Source: GCA-2720865 sp047630275
GTDB lineage: Bacteria > Bdellovibrionota > Bacteriovoracia > Bacteriovoracales > Bacteriovoracaceae
Assembly: GCA_047630275.1 (NCBI GenBank)
Contig: JBLHVN010000002.1
Span: forward strand, 186,001-250,000
Direction: 5' to 3'
DNA: 64,000 nucleotides
Shown: one piece after another, positions 59,460 to 64,000 of the stretch
Layout of the letters: each line of letters starts with the position of its first letter
How positions within the stretch are numbered: the stretch's first letter is position 1
The notes under the pieces: generated by a model
Databases searched by the model: none
Seen by the model: only the letters and a program-made list of their open reading frames with translations
What the model was told of the DNA's origin: nothing
Position numbers and translations under genes: made by a program

Positions 59460-59894
59460 ATGCAAAATCAAAAATCTTGGTACCTACTCTTTTCTTGTTG
59501 GCTTGTGGCCCTCGTCTCAATGGCCGGCTCTTTGTTTTTTTCTGACGTAATGGAGTTCCCACCATGCTCTATGTGTTGGTATCAAAGAATTGCCATGTAC
59601 CCACTTGTCTTTATCTTTCTTGGAGGACTTTTTCCTTTAGATACCTCGGTCATAAAGTTTAGTTTCCCTCTTGTGATCGTAGGATGGCTTTTTGCCACTT
59701 GGCATAACCTCCTTCACTATGAAATTGTTCCAGAAACAGCGACTCCCTGCCGCGAAGGGGTTTCATGTTCGACGGTTTATTTAGACTACGGCTTTATCAC
59801 CATCCCTTTTCTTTCCTGGGTGGCCTTTTCAATGATAGCGGTGATGCTCTTTTTACTTTATAAAGAAAACAAAAATAATAAGGAAGTTTTATGA
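59460..59894 (+). CDS. disulfide bond formation protein DsbB/BdbC family
   Basis: A 144-residue membrane protein with four helices. Cys36-Ser-Met-Cys39 (FPPCSMCWYQRIAMYPL) is the first redox pair and the loop pair is Cys97...Cys103 (TPCREGVSC). It re-oxidises the exported thiol oxidase and passes electrons to quinone. The shortness and motif WYQR are those of the BdbC-type. Its stop overlaps the next gene by 4 bases (ATGA). Confidence 0.95.
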   Translation: MQNQKSWYLLFSCWLVALVSMAGSLFFSDVMEFPPCSMCWYQRIAMYPLVFIFLGGLFPLDTSVIKFSFPLVIVGWLFATWHNLLHYEIVPETATPCREGVSCSTVYLDYGFITIPFLSWVAFSMIAVMLFLLYKENKNNKEVL

Positions 59895-60541
59895 AGAATC
59901 AAAAATTAGTTGTTGGCGTTGTAGCCACTTTAGTTCTCGTCGGTTTTTTCGCAGCCGCGTTTTTCTATAACCAAAGTCAAAACGAAAAGTATGGCTTTCT
60001 CGCCCAAGAGAATGCCGAGACCTTTGTTCGTCCTCACTCTCCAACTCTTGGACCAAAAGACGCGAAGGTCTACCTTGTAGAGTACCTTGACCCTGAGTGT
60101 GAAAGTTGTCGTATGTTCTATCCCCTTGTGAAGCAAATCATGAAAGACTTCGAAGGAAAGGTAAGGCTTGTTATTCGTTATGTGCCTTATCATGGAAACT
60201 CAAAATTTGTGATCGCTCTTTTAGAGGCGACTAAGAAACAAGACAGATACTGGCAAACTCTTGAAGTTGTCTTTAGAACTCAACCTGAATGGGGAAGTCA
60301 TCATAATCCTCAGCCAGAAAAGCTTTGGGGTTTTCTCACTGAAGTTGATGGCCTAGATCTTTCAAAGCTTAAAGAAGATATGAAAGACCCCGCCCTTCAA
60401 GAGATTATCAAGATTGATATGAAAGATGCTCAAACTCTGGCAGTCCGTGGAACACCAAGCTTCTTTGTTAACGGAAAAAAATTAGAGCAATTTGGAATTG
60501 AACCACTTCGCGCCCTTATCAGATCAGAGCTGGCCAAATGA
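59891..60541 (+). CDS. membrane-anchored DsbA-like thiol oxidase
   Basis: A 216-residue protein with an N-terminal anchor (residues 6-25) and a thioredoxin-fold domain with an inserted helical part. Active site Cys70-Glu-Ser-Cys73 (YLDPECESCRMF), cis-Pro in RGTPSFFVNG. With the DsbB-like gene, overlapping by 4 bases, it forms a pair that introduces disulfides into exported proteins; many secreted proteins in this window have even numbers of Cys. Its own stop overlaps the zinc-ribbon gene (ATGA). Confidence 0.9.
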   Translation: MKNQKLVVGVVATLVLVGFFAAAFFYNQSQNEKYGFLAQENAETFVRPHSPTLGPKDAKVYLVEYLDPECESCRMFYPLVKQIMKDFEGKVRLVIRYVPYHGNSKFVIALLEATKKQDRYWQTLEVVFRTQPEWGSHHNPQPEKLWGFLTEVDGLDLSKLKEDMKDPALQEIIKIDMKDAQTLAVRGTPSFFVNGKKLEQFGIEPLRALIRSELAK

Positions 60542-60759
60542 GCGAGGAAGTAAAGAAAAGAAGATCCTTTGATCTCAAAGATATGCAAGAACATGCCGCC
60601 TCAAAGGGCGGTAAGTGCTTGGCCACAGAATATAAGAACTCAACCTATAGGCTTCTCTTTGAATGCAAGTGTAGTCATAAGTGGAGGGCCACGCCTTTAG
60701 AGATCATGGGAAAGAAGAACAAGCCAGGAACTTGGTGCCCTAAGTGTGAAGGCCAATAG
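60538..60759 (+). CDS. small zinc-ribbon protein
   Basis: A 73-residue protein coupled by ATGA overlap to the DsbA-like gene. FECKCSHKWRATPLEIMG (about 42-59) and TWCPKCEG (65-72) form a Cys4-type treble-clef or zinc ribbon, with the pattern G-H/K-W-x-x-x-P seen in zinc-ribbon domains of restriction-like and homing endonuclease-associated proteins. It stands alone here. Its link to disulfide formation is unknown and may be only transcriptional. Its end overlaps recombination-unrelated flavoprotein gene on the other strand by 20 bases. Confidence 0.7.
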   Translation: MSEEVKKRRSFDLKDMQEHAASKGGKCLATEYKNSTYRLLFECKCSHKWRATPLEIMGKKNKPGTWCPKCEGQ

Positions 60760-61933
60760 CCGCCACCGCCCTATAGGCGCTAGAAAAACAGCCCTGAAGT
60801 AAGTAACCTCCTGTCGGGGCTTCAAAATCAAGCATTTCTCCAATGATATAATTTCCTGGTCTTGATTTAAGTTCTAATGAACTACTAACTTCACTAAAGA
60901 GAACTCCCCCAGAAGTTGATATGGCCTCATCAATGGGCCTGATTCCTATTAGCTCTAACCTTAATTCTTTTACAACTTCAGAGACCTCTTCTTTTTTTAA
61001 TCCTGGATGAAGCTCTTTCAAAAGAATAAAGACAGCCGGGTCAAAACCTAGTGCCTTTCTAACAATATTACTAAGAGAGGCCTTCGCCGGTTGAGCGTTG
61101 ATCTTCTTTTCAATTTCATCTCGGCTTAGACCTGGCTTTAAATCAAGTAAGACTTCAGCAGATCCCTTGTTTAAGATCTCATCTCTAATTGCTTTAGATA
61201 AAGCGTAGATCCCTCCCCCTTCAATTCCAAAGGGGGTCAGCATAGCTTCTCCGCGAACCTTCACTCCCTTAAATTCAAGAGCGATGTTCTTTAGAGCAGT
61301 ATGATCAATTTTTTTAATAAAGAGTTCACTCCAGCTTCTTTCAAAGCCACAGTTCATAGGTAAAAAAGGAGCAAGCTTGATTCCTGCCTCAATAAAACTT
61401 GGGGCCCAATCCCCTTTTGATCCGGTCTTACTCCAACTAGCGCCCCCCATGGCGAAGATAAAAAAGTCCGCTTCAACTTCAAGAGGCTTTTTTTCAACAA
61501 GAAATTCAACTTTGTTTGAGTTAAGAAGTGAATTAAAGTGATGTCCTAGGTGTTGAGAAAAGTTCGGATTCTCTTTTAATGACTTCAACCAAGAGATGAG
61601 GATTTCCGCAGCCTTTAACTTTTTAGGAAAGATCCTTCCGCTAGAGCCTATAAAGGTTTCAACACCGAGTTCTTTACAAAAACCGCGAAGGTCTTCAGGA
61701 GAGAACTCATTGATCATTTCACCAAAGAGCTTTTCATGAGGATTATATTTTTCGGTAAAGCTTGAAAGCTCTTCACTATGAGTAAGATTTAACCCACCAT
61801 TTCCAGCAACTAAGAACTTCTTTCCAAAAGCAGAAGAGTGATCATAGAGCTCTACCTTAAAGCCCTTTTTAAGCAATAGGTAAGCGCTAAAAAGACCCGC
61901 CGGTCCTCCGCCAATGATAACGACTTTCTTCAT
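60740..61933 (-). CDS. FAD-dependent oxidoreductase, HI0933/YhiN family
   Basis: A 397-residue flavoprotein. VVIIGGGPAGLFSAYLLLKKG (4-24) is the FAD-binding motif, FGKKFLVAGNGGLNLTHSEEL (36-56) is the signature of the HI0933 (YhiN/BaiN-like) family, and GGVLFSEVSS...GNYIIGEMLDFEAPTGGYLL is its C-terminal FAD contact. The substrate is unknown. It follows the TrmK-like gene by 4 bases and ends the minus-strand unit that begins with recQ. Confidence 0.9.
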   Translation of the reverse strand: MKKVVIIGGGPAGLFSAYLLLKKGFKVELYDHSSAFGKKFLVAGNGGLNLTHSEELSSFTEKYNPHEKLFGEMINEFSPEDLRGFCKELGVETFIGSSGRIFPKKLKAAEILISWLKSLKENPNFSQHLGHHFNSLLNSNKVEFLVEKKPLEVEADFFIFAMGGASWSKTGSKGDWAPSFIEAGIKLAPFLPMNCGFERSWSELFIKKIDHTALKNIALEFKGVKVRGEAMLTPFGIEGGGIYALSKAIRDEILNKGSAEVLLDLKPGLSRDEIEKKINAQPAKASLSNIVRKALGFDPAVFILLKELHPGLKKEEVSEVVKELRLELIGIRPIDEAISTSGGVLFSEVSSSLELKSRPGNYIIGEMLDFEAPTGGYLLQGCFSSAYRAVAAIGLHT

Positions 61934-61937
61934 AAAA

Positions 61938-62582
61938 CTAGAGTAACACCTTTAAAAGCTTTTGATAAAGCTTGAACTCCTCCGACTCTGGAGACTTCTT
62001 TTTAAGATGATGATAGATGGCCAGGAAGTATTCCTTATTTTTTTCATCCGTAGGATCAAAGAGGTTCTCCCCAATAGGCTCAATAGGCTCGCCTTTACTT
62101 AGAGAAAGATAGAAGAGCTCTCTTCCTCTTTTATCTTCTTTGCCTTCAAAGATGATCTCTTCTCTGATCTTCTTGAAACCATTATCGGCTAGGAATCTAC
62201 GCACCTCAAACAGGTGATACTGAGGAGAGAGTAAGAAGTCGCTCTGGCTGAGATCATTCTTCTTTAAGAGGGAATCTAAAATAGAGATCAACTCCATTCC
62301 CCCTATCCCTGCAATACAGATGAGATTCTTCTTGGTTGAAAACTCTAAGTCCTGAGCCTTTAGTGTCTTGAGTTCATAGTTTTCATGATGACTTGCTTCA
62401 AGGTTTCTTTTTAGATCCTTCATGATGCTTGGAACTTGATCGACAAAAAGGACCTTGTTTGAGGGAAGAAAGGCGATTCCTAATTTACCGTGATCACAAC
62501 AGGTATCAACGATGAGTTCGTAAGACCTATCCACCATGTTTAAAAGTGTTCTAAGTTTCTTATTCACCTGACTGACTAACAT
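61938..62582 (-). CDS. TrmK-like tRNA methyltransferase family protein
   Basis: About 214 residues from the ATG at 62582 (MLVSQVNKKLRTLLNMVD); a start at 62624 would overlap recQ by 65 bases. DTCCDHGKLGIAFLP is motif I and CIAGIGGMELISILDSLL matches TrmK, which methylates tRNA adenine-22 in Gram-positive bacteria. The C-terminal helical part is short. Overlaps recQ by about 23 bases, so the genes are coupled. Substrate inferred from homology of the motifs only. Confidence 0.75.
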   Translation of the reverse strand: MLVSQVNKKLRTLLNMVDRSYELIVDTCCDHGKLGIAFLPSNKVLFVDQVPSIMKDLKRNLEASHHENYELKTLKAQDLEFSTKKNLICIAGIGGMELISILDSLLKKNDLSQSDFLLSPQYHLFEVRRFLADNGFKKIREEIIFEGKEDKRGRELFYLSLSKGEPIEPIGENLFDPTDEKNKEYFLAIYHHLKKKSPESEEFKLYQKLLKVLL

Positions 62583-64000
62583 ACTCTTTGATGATTTCAA
62601 TAAAGGCGTCACCGTAGTTATCACACTTACTTTGCCCTACTCCATTGACCATGAGAAATTCGGAATAATCTCTAGGAAGAAGCTGGCACATATCATGAAG
62701 AGTCTTATCTCCAAAAATCACATAAGGGGGAACATTCTTTTCTTCAGCAAGATCTCGCCTTACAATACGAAGGTCTTCAAAAAGATCAAGCCTGCCATGA
62801 GTGGCATCGATGCTCTTGGCCGCTCTTTTTTGGACGATCTTCACTTCCTTAGTTTCCTTCATCATAAAGGAGGCTTCACCTTTTAAGAGCTCACCGCTTT
62901 TAGGAGTTAAGCAAAGGCTTCTGTATTCCCAGTTCTTAATAGCAATATACTTCATATTAAGAAGCTGCCTAAGAACTACATTCCAATGATTCTTTGATTT
63001 CTCAGCTCCGATTCCATAGACAGAGAGCTTGTCATGTCCGCGCTCGACAATCTTGGCGTTCTTACTTTTTCTAAGAACGTCCATTATATGACCGGCCCCA
63101 AAGACCTGACCTGTTTTATAAATAACAGAGAGGACCTTTTGAGCGTCTACCATAGCGTCCCAGACTTCACCTGGCTCTAGACAAGCATCACAGTTTTGGC
63201 AGTCTCCGCTTTCTTCTTCAAAGTAACTAAGTAAAGTCTTACGCCTACACTGACCGGTCTCACATAGTGAGAGCATGGAATCTAATTTATAGCGGGCGAC
63301 TTTCTTATAATCTTCACTGGCATCAGTGTTCTCTAACATTTGAGAGAGCTTGATGACATCCTGTAGACCATAGGTCATCCAAGCACTTGAAGGCTTTCCA
63401 TCTCGTCCGGCCCTACCAGTTTCTTGATAATAACTTTCAATACTTTTAGGAAGATCAAGATGGGCCACAAAGCGCACATCAGGCCTATCTATCCCCATTC
63501 CAAAGGCAATAGTGGCTACGATGATAATGCCTTCATCTTTATTAAAGGCCTCTTGCACCTGTGTTCTTTTATCACTGCTTAGACCTGCGTGATAAGGCAT
63601 GGCCTTATAACCTAAGGCGCAAAGTTCATTTGCGATCTTTTCAACTTTCTTACGGGAGAGGCAATAAACTATGCCAGTATCCCCTTCATGATTCTCTTTG
63701 ATAAAACGGTCAAGCTGAATCATATCGTTCTTACGATCAGTGATACTGTACTTGATATTAGGACGGTCAAAAGAAGAGACATAGATCTTTGGATTCTTCA
63801 TGCGAAGCTGAAAAGCGATATCTTCTCTAGTCTTAGCATCGGCCGTGGCAGTTAAGGCGAGGATGGGAACATTCGGAAAGAGGTCTTTTAATTGCCCGAG
63901 TTTTGTATAATCAGGTCTAAATTCATGACCCCACTGAGAAACACAATGGGCTTCATCAATGGCGATCAAACTAATCTCTAATCCTTCAAGAAATCTTCCT
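62560..64000 (-). CDS. recQ: RecQ DNA helicase (5' end outside the window)
   Basis: Open to the right edge; the first residues visible are GRFLEGLEISLIAIDEAHCVSQ..., so the Walker A region is missing. SLTATADAKTRED-like motif III (ALTATADAKTRE), FDRPNIKY, MGIDRPDVRFVAHLD and YYQETGRAGRDGKPS (motif VI) are present. The zinc motif follows (Cys in TGQCRRK and CQNCDAC), then a winged-helix RQC domain, and a C-terminal HRDC domain (LFEDLRIVRRDLAEEKNVPP, about the last 75 residues). It unwinds recombination intermediates. Coupled to the TrmK-like gene downstream. Confidence 0.95.
   Translation of the reverse strand, partial: GRFLEGLEISLIAIDEAHCVSQWGHEFRPDYTKLGQLKDLFPNVPILALTATADAKTREDIAFQLRMKNPKIYVSSFDRPNIKYSITDRKNDMIQLDRFIKENHEGDTGIVYCLSRKKVEKIANELCALGYKAMPYHAGLSSDKRTQVQEAFNKDEGIIIVATIAFGMGIDRPDVRFVAHLDLPKSIESYYQETGRAGRDGKPSSAWMTYGLQDVIKLSQMLENTDASEDYKKVARYKLDSMLSLCETGQCRRKTLLSYFEEESGDCQNCDACLEPGEVWDAMVDAQKVLSVIYKTGQVFGAGHIMDVLRKSKNAKIVERGHDKLSVYGIGAEKSKNHWNVVLRQLLNMKYIAIKNWEYRSLCLTPKSGELLKGEASFMMKETKEVKIVQKRAAKSIDATHGRLDLFEDLRIVRRDLAEEKNVPPYVIFGDKTLHDMCQLLPRDYSEFLMVNGVGQSKCDNYGDAFIEIIKEYVSQSGE

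Noticed and set aside
59479..59484. GGTACC inside the DsbB-like gene as a further 3'-end repeat
   Set aside because: Only the hexamer matches, it is within coding sequence near the start, and has no TGGTYACTTG extension.

Overview
The window is A+T-rich, densely coded bacterial DNA with no rRNA or tRNA gene that I can see. Many small secreted proteins and lipoproteins (nucleases, a protease, a lytic-transglycosylase-like enzyme, a surface repeat lipoprotein), a MASE1-CHASE hybrid kinase, single-domain receivers and a UPF0489 protein suggest a member of the Bdellovibrionota, most likely the Bacteriovoracales (Halobacteriovorax/Bacteriovorax type predators). That placement rests on gene style, not on a marker gene, and is tentative.

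Layout. 0-5 kb: two receiver-domain proteins (one with Glu at the phosphorylation site), a secreted HNH nuclease, a Gly-rich secreted protein and a CPA2 antiporter. 5-9.5 kb: a SecD-P1-head-like secreted protein, a type I toxin-antitoxin-like locus, and a large lipoprotein with nucleotidyltransferase-like and ADP-ribosyltransferase-like segments. 9.7-25.2 kb looks like a defence island: an HNH enzyme of the phosphorothioate-dependent McrA kind, a PD-(D/E)xK-like protein, a coupled operon of membrane HNH nuclease + voltage-sensor ion channel + small repeat protein, a stand-alone DnaB-like ATPase, an ART-like gene coupled to an unknown gene, and a five-gene type I restriction-modification operon (hsdR, unknown, hsdS, hsdM, OLD-like ATPase). 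25.4-32 kb: radical SAM enzyme, a second copy of the small toxin-antitoxin-like locus, a secreted EEP nuclease, a surface lipoprotein, and an ORF6N regulator with a decayed second copy. 32-49 kb: housekeeping and metabolism (HrpB, DEAD-box helicase, DUF423, transporter, GNAT-nitrilase fusion, bicupin, thioredoxin, dienelactone hydrolase, methyltransferase, acetyltransferases). 49-59 kb: secreted proteins, a TPR-winged-helix regulator, a trypsin-like protease with a Gly-rich minisatellite, a hybrid kinase and a cold-shock protein. 59-64 kb: a disulfide-bond operon, a flavoprotein, a TrmK-like methyltransferase and recQ, which is cut by the window edge.

The two most striking signals are not in long reading frames. 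First, two unlinked intergenic loci (6.48-6.79 kb and 26.33-26.61 kb) each encode, on the minus strand, a 28-residue hydrophobic peptide whose Shine-Dalgarno sequence is folded into a hairpin, and next to it a divergent short RNA with an extended -10 promoter and a terminator. Each RNA carries two patches complementary to the peptide mRNA, one over codons 4-10 and one at the stop codon/terminator. The peptides align without gaps (9 of 28 identical). This is the architecture of a type I toxin-antitoxin family that I do not recognise. Second, a directional repeat (core GGTACCTGGTYACTTG plus an A-rich tail) occurs about a dozen times, nearly always just after, or forming, the 3' end of a gene and just before its terminator.
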